Of a stretch of 13,204 nt of DNA, positions 1-6,959 are shown in pieces. The position numbers and the translations under genes were made by a program. The stretch covers positions 1 to 13,204 of the forward strand of contig DDBP01000065.1 in NCBI GenBank assembly GCA_002332795.1, given 5' to 3'. Within the stretch, counting starts at the first letter, position 1; each line of letters starts with the position of its first letter. Below the pieces are notes generated by a model. That model searched no databases. It was not told the DNA's origin and saw only the letters and a list, made by a program, of their open reading frames with translations. This DNA comes from Anaerolineales bacterium UBA2029. Its GTDB lineage: Bacteria; Chloroflexota; Anaerolineae; Aggregatilineales; Aggregatilineaceae.

Positions 1-87
1 GCGCGAAAGTTCATAACGGCCTCTAGAAGCAAGGAAGGCTCCCACTCTGTGCCTGGCTGTGGCACGAGATGGGCAGCGGAGCAGTTG

Positions 88-447
88 ATGAGCACGATTC
101 TGGTCGCAGAAGACGAAGCGCACATTCTGTTCCTCATTCAGCGTCGGCTGGAATCTGCCGGGCATAAGGTCGTTCCCTTTGGGGACGGCCTGCAGGCGCT
201 CGAATATGCCCTGGAACACCGCCCAGACCTGTTGTTGCTGGACATCATGTTGCCGGGCATGGATGGCCTGGAGATCTGTCGGCGCGTCAAGGCCGCCTAC
301 GACCACGAAGCGCCGCCGATTGTGTTGATCTCGGCTCGCGGGCAGCAGAGCGACATCGAGGCCGGGCTGGCCGCTGGTGCGGACGAGTACATCATCAAAC
401 CCTTCTCCCCCCGCCTGCTGCTGGATACCGTCGAAGCCATGCTCTGA
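88..447 (+). CDS. Stand-alone response regulator receiver (CheY/PhoP-type REC domain)
   Basis: A 119-residue protein consisting of one receiver domain. The beta1 acidic pair is E8-D9, the phospho-acceptor is D52 in the motif LLLLDIMLPGMDG, the conserved hydroxyl residue is S82 and the lysine is K104 in IIKPF. All residues needed for phosphorylation from a histidine kinase are present. There is no DNA-binding or output domain, so it probably acts by protein-protein contact or as a phosphorelay intermediate. The ATG at 88 is chosen because GGAG at 78-81 sits six bases upstream and because the receiver fold starts immediately (MSTILVAEDE). An upstream start at 49 would add 13 residues that do not fit the family. 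No kinase gene is visible in the window; its partner lies elsewhere or to the left. Confidence 0.93.
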   Translation: MSTILVAEDEAHILFLIQRRLESAGHKVVPFGDGLQALEYALEHRPDLLLLDIMLPGMDGLEICRRVKAAYDHEAPPIVLISARGQQSDIEAGLAAGADEYIIKPFSPRLLLDTVEAML

Positions 448-474
448 CGCTGCGACGGGACGCTTGGCGTTAAG

Positions 475-506
475 TTGTCTGACAAATGTTAGCGTTTTGT
501 CAAAAC
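475..506. promoter_or_regulatory. Paired palindromes, operator-like
   Basis: Two perfect odd-centred palindromes lie side by side: TTGTC-T-GACAA (475-485) and GTTTTG-T-CAAAAC (494-506). Their centres (480 and 500) are 20 bases apart, about two helical turns, as expected for a dimeric regulator binding one face of the helix. The second palindrome contains TTGTCA (497-502), usable as a -35 element for a -10-like AATAAT at 521-526 (18-base spacer). I cannot name the regulator. Confidence 0.45.
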
Positions 507-540
507 AGCCCAATATTTCTAATAATCATCTTCTTTTTAA

Positions 541-569
541 TGGCGAATGTAACGTTAGTAGCTTATGAT
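541..569 (+). promoter_or_regulatory. Candidate promoter of the small RNA
   Basis: TATGAT (564-569) matches the -10 consensus at five of six positions. Its predicted start, about seven bases on, falls at G576, exactly the first base of the RNA stem. The -35 region around 541-546 (TGGCGA) is poor, so activation or use of the upstream promoter at 497-526 is possible. Confidence 0.4.
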
Positions 570-575
570 AAGGGT

Positions 576-685
576 GCATTTGAGTTGGAAATGCTCCCGG
601 CCCAAATCCCGCTTACCCAAGAGCATCTCTTCCCCACCCCGTCCAACTCAAATGCAAGGACCGCTTCGTCGGTCCTTCTTTTTTT
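576..685 (+). ncRNA. Candidate structured small RNA, unknown family
   Basis: The strand can fold into an outer 14-bp perfect stem (576-589 with 642-655). Inside is a 6-bp stem, ATGCTC (591-596) with GAGCAT (621-626), closing a 24-base C-rich loop, with a 15-base C-rich strand (627-641) on the 3' side. The outer stem abuts an intrinsic terminator directly. The result is a compact RNA of about 110 nt with its own -10 element. There is no downstream plus-strand gene for it to attenuate, and the next gene is convergent, so a free small RNA is the simplest reading. The single-stranded C-rich segments (for example TCTTCCCCACCCCG) could pair with Shine-Dalgarno-like G/A-rich sequences. It does not resemble tRNA, tmRNA, SRP RNA or 6S RNA. 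A very small inverted-repeat element is the alternative. Confidence 0.5.
656..685 (+). terminator. Intrinsic terminator of the small RNA
   Basis: AAGGACCG (656-663) pairs perfectly with CGGTCCTT (670-677) around a 6-base loop containing TTCG, followed by a T-rich tract to 685. It is directional: the minus strand has no matching T-tract, so it does not serve the convergent glycosyltransferase gene. Confidence 0.88.
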
Positions 686-725
686 CCGGCGACCAGCGTA
701 CAACCGGTGATCGCCGCGGCGCGCC

Positions 726-2597
726 TCAGCGGATGCTCACGGTGCCCAGCACCAGGTACGTTGTGGCTGACTCAGCGCTGCTCTCGACGGGCAGCGGTTG
801 TCCGTCCCCCCACCAGTACACCTTGACCCCCAGGGTGTAATCTCCGGCGGAGAGCTTCGCGGGCAGGGGCAGGTGATGCATATCGAAATAGAGCGCCTGC
901 GGTGCCCAACCTGAGGTCGGCGCATGGCCATCGAGCGGGGGGCCGTCGTGCTGAGCGATCAGCGCTCCGGCACTGTCCAGCAGAAACACGGATACGCTGT
1001 AGTCGAGCGGCGGGGTTTGCTGCGCCGTCCACCACAGCGCGACGGAGATCGTGCCGCCAGTCGTGGCAGAGGCGGGCGCGTGAACGCGGTGCAGGGCGAA
1101 CAGATCGCCGAAGGTCGCCAGGGTGCTGGCAGGGCGGCGGTCGAAGCGCAGGCTGTAGATGGGCGTGCCCAGGTGATCCACGGCCAGCGTCGCCGTGCGC
1201 TCCAGGCCCGCCTGCGCGATCAGGCTGCCGTATTCGTTCAGCGGCGCGTCGCCCCAGCAGATCAACCAGAAGGAGTCCTGGTGCTGGAGATAGTCCAGCA
1301 GGGTTGGCAGGAAGAATTCGCGATACTCCGCGCGCCATTCGCGCAGGGAGACACGCGGCGTCGCCGGCCCTAACTGACGATCGAGATAATAACGTGCCGG
1401 GAAATCGCCCACCCACACATCCATCAGCACCGGCTCGTCGGCCACGTAATGCGCGCTGACGTTGCCCACGACGGCCCGCCAGTCCGGATAATGGCGGCGA
1501 GCGTCTACCGTGCTCAGCGCGACGGTCATCAACAGGACGATCATGAAGGCGCGCGCCAGGCGGGGCAGGTTGCTCAGGCCGTGCCCGGCCAGGACGGCCA
1601 GCGCGGGCGTGAGAATCAGGAAGTTGCGCACGGTGAGGAATTGCCGCCGCTCGTTGATCGCCACGATCAGGCCGGCGATCACCACGATCTGCAGAGCAGG
1701 ATAGAGCACCGGCCACAGCGGGCGCAGGCGCAGCGTCGGGCGGGGCGCAGCGTCACCGCGCGGCCAGCTCAGCCAGACCAGCCCCAGCAGGATCAGGCTC
1801 CCCAGCAAAGCGTACTGATGGCCGAGTAGCGTGTCGCGCACCAGGCGGAAAGTCTCCGGGCTGTTGGGCAGAGAATTCTGGTAATAGAGGGGGTTGTCCC
1901 AGCGGACGCGGTTCTGCTCGATCATCACCGGTAGCCAGGGCAGGAAGCCCAGCCCTACCGCTCCCAGCAACAACACGCCTTCGGCCAGCCTGCGCCACGG
2001 TCGGCGGGCGAGCAGCAGATGCAGCCCCTGCACTCCCAGCACATACAGGCCCAGGTAGTGCGTGTAGAGCATCCCCAGCGACGCCAGCACGTACGCGGCG
2101 CGGTTGAGGCGCGTCGGACGCCGCCACCAACGGGCATAGGCCGCGCTGGAAAGCACGACGAAGGTCAGCAGCAGGCTGTAGTGACGCACTTCCTGCGCCA
2201 GGTCAATGGGCAGGTCGGCCAGAGCCAGCAACAGAGCGGCCAGCATGCCCGCCAGAGGGGAGAACAACGCCCGTCCCAGTTGACAGGTGCCCGCCACGGC
2301 GATCACGCCTGCCAGCACGCCCAGGTAACGATCGGCGAACTCGCTGTCGCCTGCCGCCGTCCGCCATAGTCGCAGCAGCATGAAATAGAAGGGGGGATGC
2401 TGATCGTCGGCCAGGGTGCGCACCACGTCGTCCAGCCCTGGGCCGGCGCTGAGGAGCATCGTCCAGCCCTCGTCTTCCCACAGGCTACGCACCTCCAGAT
2501 CGTGCGTGCGCAGCACCCAGCCGAGCAGCAGAATGGCTGTCAGCCAGACGAGACACACACCCTGGCAGGCGCGCACAGCAAGGGGAGGATGCTTCAT
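726..2597 (-). CDS. GT-C membrane glycosyltransferase (family 39-like / ArnT-like)
   Basis: A 623-residue polytopic membrane protein. The N-terminal membrane helix (about 13-30) is followed by the first outer loop with WEDEGWT (residues 40-46), holding the Asp/Glu pair typical of the GT-C fold, and then DDQHPPFYFMLLRLW. The motif EFADRYLGVLAG and a long series of hydrophobic helices to about residue 370 follow. Such enzymes move a sugar from a polyprenyl-phosphate donor to a lipid or protein on the outer face. From about residue 500 there is a soluble beta-rich domain (FALHRVHAPASATTGGTIS, later YTLGVKVYWWGDG) found on related Chloroflexota enzymes. AAGGAGA at 2606-2612 sits eight bases before the ATG. 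It lies downstream of glgB and the DUF3800 gene on the same strand, but about 370 bases separate them. The donor and acceptor cannot be told. Confidence 0.85.
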   Translation of the reverse strand: MKHPPLAVRACQGVCLVWLTAILLLGWVLRTHDLEVRSLWEDEGWTMLLSAGPGLDDVVRTLADDQHPPFYFMLLRLWRTAAGDSEFADRYLGVLAGVIAVAGTCQLGRALFSPLAGMLAALLLALADLPIDLAQEVRHYSLLLTFVVLSSAAYARWWRRPTRLNRAAYVLASLGMLYTHYLGLYVLGVQGLHLLLARRPWRRLAEGVLLLGAVGLGFLPWLPVMIEQNRVRWDNPLYYQNSLPNSPETFRLVRDTLLGHQYALLGSLILLGLVWLSWPRGDAAPRPTLRLRPLWPVLYPALQIVVIAGLIVAINERRQFLTVRNFLILTPALAVLAGHGLSNLPRLARAFMIVLLMTVALSTVDARRHYPDWRAVVGNVSAHYVADEPVLMDVWVGDFPARYYLDRQLGPATPRVSLREWRAEYREFFLPTLLDYLQHQDSFWLICWGDAPLNEYGSLIAQAGLERTATLAVDHLGTPIYSLRFDRRPASTLATFGDLFALHRVHAPASATTGGTISVALWWTAQQTPPLDYSVSVFLLDSAGALIAQHDGPPLDGHAPTSGWAPQALYFDMHHLPLPAKLSAGDYTLGVKVYWWGDGQPLPVESSAESATTYLVLGTVSIR

Positions 2598-2636
2598 GGG
2601 GCGGGTCTCCTTCGGCTCTGTGCGTTCATCCCAAGC

Positions 2637-2651
2637 TCCGGCGCTGCCGGA
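2637..2651. repeat. Perfect 6-bp hairpin before the glycosyltransferase gene
   Basis: TCCGGC (2637-2642) and GCCGGA (2646-2651) pair around a 3-base loop. It lies between the left glgB-derived repeat and the start of the glycosyltransferase gene. No T-tract follows on either strand, so it is not a clear terminator; it may be a remnant of the original glgB downstream region. Confidence 0.35.
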
Positions 2652-2670
2652 CTATTCAATCCTCTCACTT

Positions 2671-2731
2671 CCCTCCCACTTCAGCACCACCATGCCCAGC
2701 GGCGGGATGGTCAGGCTAAGGCTCTGTGGCC
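2671..2731 (-). pseudogene. Duplicated 3' end of glgB (left direct repeat)
   Basis: These 61 bases are identical to 3876-3936, the last part of glgB, in the same orientation. Read on the minus strand they encode the branching-enzyme C-terminal tail (PQSLSLTIPPLGMVVLKWEG), but upstream the sequence departs at once from glgB, so only the tail is present. The tail then continues with a different ending (SERIE, then stop). Together with the right copy it brackets the DUF3800 gene. Nucleotide identity of 100 % means the duplication is recent or kept identical by recombination. It is not a functional gene. Confidence 0.88.
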
Positions 2732-2866
2732 TCTGCGCTCTCGGTGATGAGTACTGCCCAAACCAGAAATACGCCCTGCTTGTCAGGGTGCGTGCAAAAT
2801 GTGTCAGGTAGTTTGCCGCGCTCTGCCACCCCTCATCCCTCATTCCCCTCTCCGTAAAGGCACTTT

Positions 2867-2897
2867 TTGACTGCCCCATTGTGATGTATACTATAAG
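2867..2897 (+). promoter_or_regulatory. Candidate promoter for the three-hairpin RNA
   Basis: TTGACT (2867-2872) matches the -35 consensus at five of six positions. Overlapping -10 candidates TATACT (2887-2892) and TATAAG (2892-2897) lie 14 and 19 bases away; neither spacing is ideal. Starts would fall at about 2899-2904, at the first hairpin of the RNA candidate. Confidence 0.35.
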
Positions 2898-2898
2898 T

Positions 2899-2972
2899 AA
2901 TCCGTGTCAACGGAGCTGGATCGCCCGCATGGGCGAGCGTAAGGGAGCCTGGAAACAGGCTTTCTTATTTTC
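2899..2972 (+). ncRNA. Candidate three-hairpin small RNA, convergent with the DUF3800 gene
   Basis: Three consecutive perfect stems, each with a 4-base loop, occupy about 60 bases: TCCGT/ACGGA (2901-2914, loop GTCA), TCGCCC/GGGCGA (2921-2936, loop GCAT) and AGCCTG/CAGGCT (2946-2961, loop GAAA). The last is followed by the T-rich run TTTCTTATTTT, making an intrinsic terminator on the plus strand. A promoter-like region lies just upstream. The RNA would converge on, and just overlap, the stop codon of the DUF3800 gene. An alternative is that the hairpins are simply the 3' untranslated structure of the minus-strand gene, but the T-tract is on the plus side only. Confidence 0.42.
2946..2971 (+). 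terminator. Intrinsic terminator with GAAA tetraloop
   Basis: AGCCTG-GAAA-CAGGCT (2946-2961), extendable by two G-T pairs, is followed by a T-rich tract to 2971. Its orientation terminates plus-strand transcription entering the 3' end of the DUF3800 gene. Confidence 0.65.
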
Positions 2973-3843
2973 ACAACGGCTTTGGGAAAAGTACAAAACC
3001 ATATCCCTCTACCTGGCCATCATATAAGTGACTATTGAATTTTGACCGAGCCACCTCCATCAACCGGTGTCCAAAAGTAGTGGGACCTGGCTCTGCCAAG
3101 CCGTACTGATGCAGTACCCACAATTTGACTGGATAGGCCAGCATGTCGGCTAACTGCAAGCCCGCAATGTTGGCACGCTTGTCTTTTAGCTTCAATTGTC
3201 GGGATGAAAGCGCTGCCTGAAACGCATTGGCTCTCGTCATCCAGACTCCCCCTTCGTAGATGCGAATATAGGACTCGGCCAGCAGACGATCTTCCTTTCC
3301 GCCACGGGCTTCTGCCATCACATCGCCAACACGATTGATGTGGTTTAGGTACCCCACGTAGCGCTGCAGCAAGAAACCCAACGCCAGGTGATAGGGGTGC
3401 GCTGCGGCATTTCCATAAGCCGATTTCAACGCCTGCTTATCAATCACGACAACCACCATCTTGAACTGAGCTTGTTGGATGAGTTGAAGCAAATCGGCGT
3501 CGAAGGCTTTACGTTTCCCTTCGTCTCTGAGAATTTTGAACGCACGCCGCGCATTAACCATGTCCTCGCGGTGTAGAATAACGGGTTCGTCCGGGTGATG
3601 GGGTAAGTGATTGTACTTCAACGCCTCAAGTGCTTGATGGAAACGCACATAATCTGGGTTGCGAAACCAGCATCCCAGCAATGCCAGGAAGCGATGCGAC
3701 AATTCTTGAGTCTCGCGGAAAACATGATCGCCCGACTCGTCTAGATACAGCCTGTAGCGATCCTCAAAACTGCTCGGACGCGACGATGGATTGGCATCGC
3801 TCATGCGAAGTACAGCTCTTGTTGACAAAGAAACGAGGCGCAT
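2971..3843 (-). CDS. DUF3800 domain protein
   Basis: A 290-residue soluble protein with the marks of the DUF3800 family: YLDESGD (residues 33-39), LHREDM (90-95), VVVIDKQ (131-137), an Glu/Asp cluster EARGGKED (178-185) and GLQLADMLAYPV (228-239). The spread of conserved acidic residues is what led to the family being seen as a likely RNase H-fold nuclease; the biochemical role is not established, and relatives often occur in mobile and defence contexts. The start at 3843 has GAGGGG just upstream; the ATG at 3804 (MSDANPSS) is a sound alternative, since conserved sequence begins only near residue 29. It follows glgB after 25 bases on the same strand and is clearly AT-richer (about 45 % GC in a 60-base stretch I counted against 65 % in glgB). 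It sits between two copies of the glgB 3' end, which suggests insertion. Confidence 0.85.
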   Translation of the reverse strand: MRLVSLSTRAVLRMSDANPSSRPSSFEDRYRLYLDESGDHVFRETQELSHRFLALLGCWFRNPDYVRFHQALEALKYNHLPHHPDEPVILHREDMVNARRAFKILRDEGKRKAFDADLLQLIQQAQFKMVVVVIDKQALKSAYGNAAAHPYHLALGFLLQRYVGYLNHINRVGDVMAEARGGKEDRLLAESYIRIYEGGVWMTRANAFQAALSSRQLKLKDKRANIAGLQLADMLAYPVKLWVLHQYGLAEPGPTTFGHRLMEVARSKFNSHLYDGQVEGYGFVLFPKPL

Positions 3844-3868
3844 GCGCCCCTCAGCAGCACAAGGGAGT

Positions 3869-6073
3869 CTACTCCCCCTCCCACTTCAGCACCACCATGC
3901 CCAGCGGCGGGATGGTCAGGCTAAGGCTCTGTGGCCAGCGGTGCCAGGGAACAGGATCGGTGCTCTTGCCACCCAGGTTGCCCACATTGCCCCCGCCATA
4001 GACGCCCGCGTCGCTGTTGAGCAGTTCGCGGTAGAAGCCAGGGCGTGGAACGCCGACCCGGTAGTCGTGACGCGGCACAGGTGTGAAATTGAGCGCCACC
4101 ACCAGGAAGTCGGAGCGATCGGCGGCATAGCGCAGGTAGGTGTAGACGCTCTGCTCGGCGTCGTTGGCCTCGATCCACTCGAACCCCGCCGGGTCGAAGT
4201 CCTGCTGCCACAGGGCGGGCTGCGTCCGGTAGAAGTGATTCAGGTCGCGCGCCCAACGCTGCAACCCCTGATGCGTGGGGAACTGCTCGACCAGGTGCCA
4301 GTCCAGGCTGCGCGTCTCGCTCCACTCGCGCCACTGCCCAAACTCCTGTCCCATGAACAGCAGTTTCTTACCCGGATGCGTCGCCTGATAGCCGAGCAGC
4401 AGGCGCAGCGTGGCGAACTTCTGCCACCAGTCGCCGGGAATCTTGCTGATCAGCGAGCCTTTCATATGCACGACCTCGTCGTGCGACAGCGACAACACGA
4501 AGTTCTCGCTGAAGGCGTACATCAACGAGAAGGTCAACAGGTGATGGTGCCAGCGCCGGTAGATCGGGTCTTTGCTGATGTATTCCAGCGTGTCGTGCAT
4601 CCAGCCCATGTTCCACTTCAGCGTGAAGCCCAGCCCGCCCAGGTAGGTCGGGCGCGACACCATCGGCCACGCCGTGGACTCCTCGGCGATGGTCACGCAG
4701 CCGGGACATTGACTGTGTACCTCGACGTTGACCTCTTGCAGAAAGCGGATCGCCGCCAGGTTCTCGTTGCCGCCGTATTCGTTGGGCACCCACTCGCCCG
4801 CCTTGCGCCCGAAGTCCAGATAGATCATCGAGGACACGGCGTCCACGCGCAGGCCATCGGCGTGATACTTCTTCAGCCAGAACAGGGCGTTGCTGATCAG
4901 GAAGTTGCGCACCTCGTTGCGGGCGTAGTTGAAAATATACGTGCCCCAGTGCGGATGCTCGCCCTGGCGCGGGTCGGCATGCTCGTACAGATGCGTGCCG
5001 TCGAAGAACGACAGCCCGTGCCCGTCTTTGGGGAAATGCGCCGGCACCCAGTCCAGGATGACGCCGATGCCGTGCTGATGGCACTGATCGATCAGGTACA
5101 TCAGGTCGAGCGGCGAGCCGTAGCGACTGGTCGCCGCGTAGTAACCGGTCACCTGGTAGCCCCAGGACATATCCAGCGGGTGCTCGGCGACGGGCATCAG
5201 CTCGATGTGCGTATAGCCCATCTCCTTGACGTAGGGCACCAGCGTTTCGGCCAGCTCGCGATAGGTCAACCATTCCAGGCCATTGTTCTTGCGCCGCCAC
5301 GATCCCAGGTGCACTTCGTAGATGCTCATCGGCGTGCGCAGCGGGTCGCGACTGCCGCGCGCGGCCATCCATTCGCCATCGCCCCACTGGTAACGATCCA
5401 GGTCAACGACGATAGAGGCCGTGCGCGGGCGCATTTCCTGAAAGAAACCATAGGGATCGGTCTTCTGCGCCTGAAAGCCGTTGAAGCGCGAGCGCAGATC
5501 GAACTTGTACATGGCCCCTTCGCCCACACCAGGGATGAACAATTCCCAGATGCCCGCGTCCACGTGCAGGCGCATGGGATGCACGCGCGCGTCCCAGCCG
5601 TTGAAGTCGCCGATCACGCTCACCCGGTAGGCGTTGGGTGCCCAGACGGCGAAGTGCACGCCGCGCACCCCCTCTATCTCGCGCACGTGCGCGCCCAGCT
5701 TCTCATAGCTGCTGAAGTGCCGCCCCTCGCTCAGCAGATACAGGTCGTAGTCCGTCAGCAGTGGACCGAAGCGATAGGGGTCGCCGAAGGTTTCCTGCCG
5801 CCCATCGTGCGTCTGCGCCACGAAGTGATAGGGTGGGCCGGGCCATACCTCGTTCAGCAGAACGGCGAAAAGACCGCCTTCGTGCAGGCGCGTCATGGGC
5901 ACCTGCGCCCCGCTGCGCTCGTTCACCAGGGTCAGCGCTGCCGCCGTCGGGCGGAAGGCGCGCACTACCGTCTGACCTTCTCCCGCCGAATGCGGGCCAA
6001 GCACGGCGAAAGGATCGCCGTGATCGCCATTCAACAGCGCATGCAGGGCGTCGGGGTGAAGCTCAAGGGTCAT
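3869..6073 (-). CDS. glgB: 1,4-alpha-glucan branching enzyme
   Basis: A full-length branching enzyme, which cuts alpha-1,4 glucan chains and rejoins them through alpha-1,6 links in glycogen synthesis. Residue numbers count from the upstream GTG at 6091. An N-terminal CBM48-type region (about 20-110) precedes a second CBM48 (GVHFAVWAPNAYRVSVIGDF, from 144). The GH13 barrel carries DWVPAHFPKD (347-356), the nucleophile D417 in GLRVDAVSSM, the acid/base E470 in TIAEESTAWP and D538 in LSLSHDEVVH. The C-terminal beta-domain ends in LKWEGE. All catalytic residues are intact at the usual length of 720-740 residues. I prefer the ATG at 6073 (MTLELHPD), with GGAG ten bases upstream; the GTG at 6091 is less likely. 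No other glycogen gene is visible, so it is a lone glgB here. Confidence 0.97.
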   Translation of the reverse strand: MTLELHPDALHALLNGDHGDPFAVLGPHSAGEGQTVVRAFRPTAAALTLVNERSGAQVPMTRLHEGGLFAVLLNEVWPGPPYHFVAQTHDGRQETFGDPYRFGPLLTDYDLYLLSEGRHFSSYEKLGAHVREIEGVRGVHFAVWAPNAYRVSVIGDFNGWDARVHPMRLHVDAGIWELFIPGVGEGAMYKFDLRSRFNGFQAQKTDPYGFFQEMRPRTASIVVDLDRYQWGDGEWMAARGSRDPLRTPMSIYEVHLGSWRRKNNGLEWLTYRELAETLVPYVKEMGYTHIELMPVAEHPLDMSWGYQVTGYYAATSRYGSPLDLMYLIDQCHQHGIGVILDWVPAHFPKDGHGLSFFDGTHLYEHADPRQGEHPHWGTYIFNYARNEVRNFLISNALFWLKKYHADGLRVDAVSSMIYLDFGRKAGEWVPNEYGGNENLAAIRFLQEVNVEVHSQCPGCVTIAEESTAWPMVSRPTYLGGLGFTLKWNMGWMHDTLEYISKDPIYRRWHHHLLTFSLMYAFSENFVLSLSHDEVVHMKGSLISKIPGDWWQKFATLRLLLGYQATHPGKKLLFMGQEFGQWREWSETRSLDWHLVEQFPTHQGLQRWARDLNHFYRTQPALWQQDFDPAGFEWIEANDAEQSVYTYLRYAADRSDFLVVALNFTPVPRHDYRVGVPRPGFYRELLNSDAGVYGGGNVGNLGGKSTDPVPWHRWPQSLSLTIPPLGMVVLKWEGE
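3876..3936. repeat. Right copy of the 61-bp direct repeat (inside glgB)
   Basis: Identical to 2671-2731 and in the same orientation; copy-to-copy distance is 1205 bases. This copy is the genuine 3' end of glgB. The identity stops at one end near the stop codon and at the other after CTCTGTGGCC. Confidence 0.9.
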
Positions 6074-6118
6074 GTGGGGAATGCTCCACACTCAGGTAGG
6101 GACGGACGGTGTGCCGCC

Positions 6119-6124
6119 AGTATA
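6119..6124 (-). promoter_or_regulatory. Candidate -10 element of glgB
   Basis: TATACT on the minus strand would start transcription near 6112, about 40 bases before the chosen glgB ATG. I see no good -35 element at the right distance, so this is tentative. Confidence 0.3.
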
Positions 6125-6341
6125 CCCTTGTGGACAGTCAGTGGGTAGAGCGGGGTGCATTCGGATTTGGGGGCAGATTTCATCGCGGAGTTCGCAGGGT
6201 CACAGCAGTGAACTCACGTAAGCCACCTGGAGAGACGGGGCATCTCGCCCTGCTTGACCTCACCCCCGCCCGGCGCTAACGCCCCTCGTCGCCCCCTCTC
6301 CATGCATGGCTGAGGAATCGTTTTTCGCTTTGACCGGCCCG
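6125..6341. other. Divergent intergenic region between glgB and the FHA operon
   Basis: No gene, tRNA or clear terminator is visible. It contains a C-rich stretch (6258-6299), the perfect 10-base palindrome CCATGCATGG (6300-6309) and the promoter of the rightward operon at its end. Confidence 0.5.
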
Positions 6342-6350
6342 TGCTAGAAT
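6342..6350 (+). promoter_or_regulatory. Extended -10 promoter of the FHA/PP2C operon
   Basis: TGCTAGAAT contains the extended -10 TG dinucleotide and a -10 matching TATAAT at five of six positions. Start of transcription is expected near 6357, about 30 bases before the first gene. The nearby TTGACC (6330-6335) is too close to act as its -35. Confidence 0.5.
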
Positions 6351-6386
6351 GAGTGCACGCTTTACCCGGAAAGGATGAGGCGAGTG

Positions 6387-6947
6387 ATGGTTGCTGGCGG
6401 GGGCTTCTGCGACCGACACGGTCCCTTCGATCCACCCCATCAGACCTGCCCCTACTGTGTGCTGGAAGAAGCGCAACGGCGCGCCTATGGACCGCCGGCG
6501 AGCAGCACGTCCCGGCATGCGGAATTGACTGGCGCGTCTGCGGCCCCCTCCGATAGCCCGCAACTCACCGAGGCCATCCCCGACGAGCGCGCGCAGGAGG
6601 TGCCCGCAGCCTCACCCGCCCCGCCTGCTCCGCTGGGCTGGCTGATTGTCAAAGCGCCCCTCGAAAAACGCGGTACGATTATCCCCGTGCAGGCCAATCA
6701 GATCATCGGGCGCGAAGGAGACATCCGCTGGGACGACCCGCGCCTGTCACGCCATCATGCCCGCGTGACGCTCGAACCGCCCGCCGACGCGCCTGAGGAA
6801 CCGCCGGTCTTTCACCTGTGGCCGTTCGGGACCACCAATCCGGTCTTCATCAACGGGCAGGAGATTCGGGGCGCGACTCCTCTGCACGAAAACGACGAGA
6901 TTCGCCTGGGCGACACTCTGTTCGTGTTCAAGATGTTGCTGGACTGA
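6387..6947 (+). CDS. Zinc-ribbon / FHA domain protein
   Basis: A small soluble signalling protein of 186 residues. Near the N-terminus a metal-binding pattern CxxH-x9-CxxC (FCDRHG ... TCPYC) forms a short zinc ribbon. A Pro/Ala/Ser-rich linker (about 40-85) leads to a C-terminal FHA domain with IIGREGD, LSRHHAR and TNPVFINGQ, which supply the Arg, Ser, His and Asn residues used to bind phosphothreonine. It should therefore recognise a partner phosphorylated by a Ser/Thr kinase not present in this window. The ATG at 6387 has GAGG six bases upstream; an in-frame ATG at 6375 would add four residues. It is the first gene of an operon, 12 bases before the PP2C-like gene, whose ribosome-binding site overlaps its stop codon. 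Confidence 0.85.
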   Translation: MVAGGGFCDRHGPFDPPHQTCPYCVLEEAQRRAYGPPASSTSRHAELTGASAAPSDSPQLTEAIPDERAQEVPAASPAPPAPLGWLIVKAPLEKRGTIIPVQANQIIGREGDIRWDDPRLSRHHARVTLEPPADAPEEPPVFHLWPFGTTNPVFINGQEIRGATPLHENDEIRLGDTLFVFKMLLD

Positions 6948-6959
6948 GGGGCAGAGACT

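Noticed and set aside
486..710. Small frames over the structured RNA region
   Set aside because: No ribosome-binding site and no protein-like composition; the base-paired structure and terminator explain the region better.
687..716. Inverted repeat CGGCGA / TCGCCG after the glycosyltransferase stop codon
   Set aside because: Eighteen-base loop and, on the minus strand, followed by A rather than T, so it is not a terminator for that gene.
2825..2855. C-rich run with repeated CCCTCAT units, possible G-quadruplex on the minus strand
   Set aside because: Only three runs of three or more G are present; too weak for a quadruplex claim.
2652..2879. Small minus-strand frame containing the left glgB tail copy
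   Set aside because: Only the last part matches glgB; the first 50 residues look random and there is no convincing start. It is treated as a repeat/pseudogene fragment.
3791..6148. Very long open frame on the plus strand, 785 codons
   Set aside because: It lies opposite glgB, whose catalytic motifs are all intact; the frame is open only because of the high GC codon pattern. The translation has no recognisable domain.
6300..6309. Perfect palindrome CCATGCATGG
   Set aside because: Single, short and not linked to a promoter element; could be chance.
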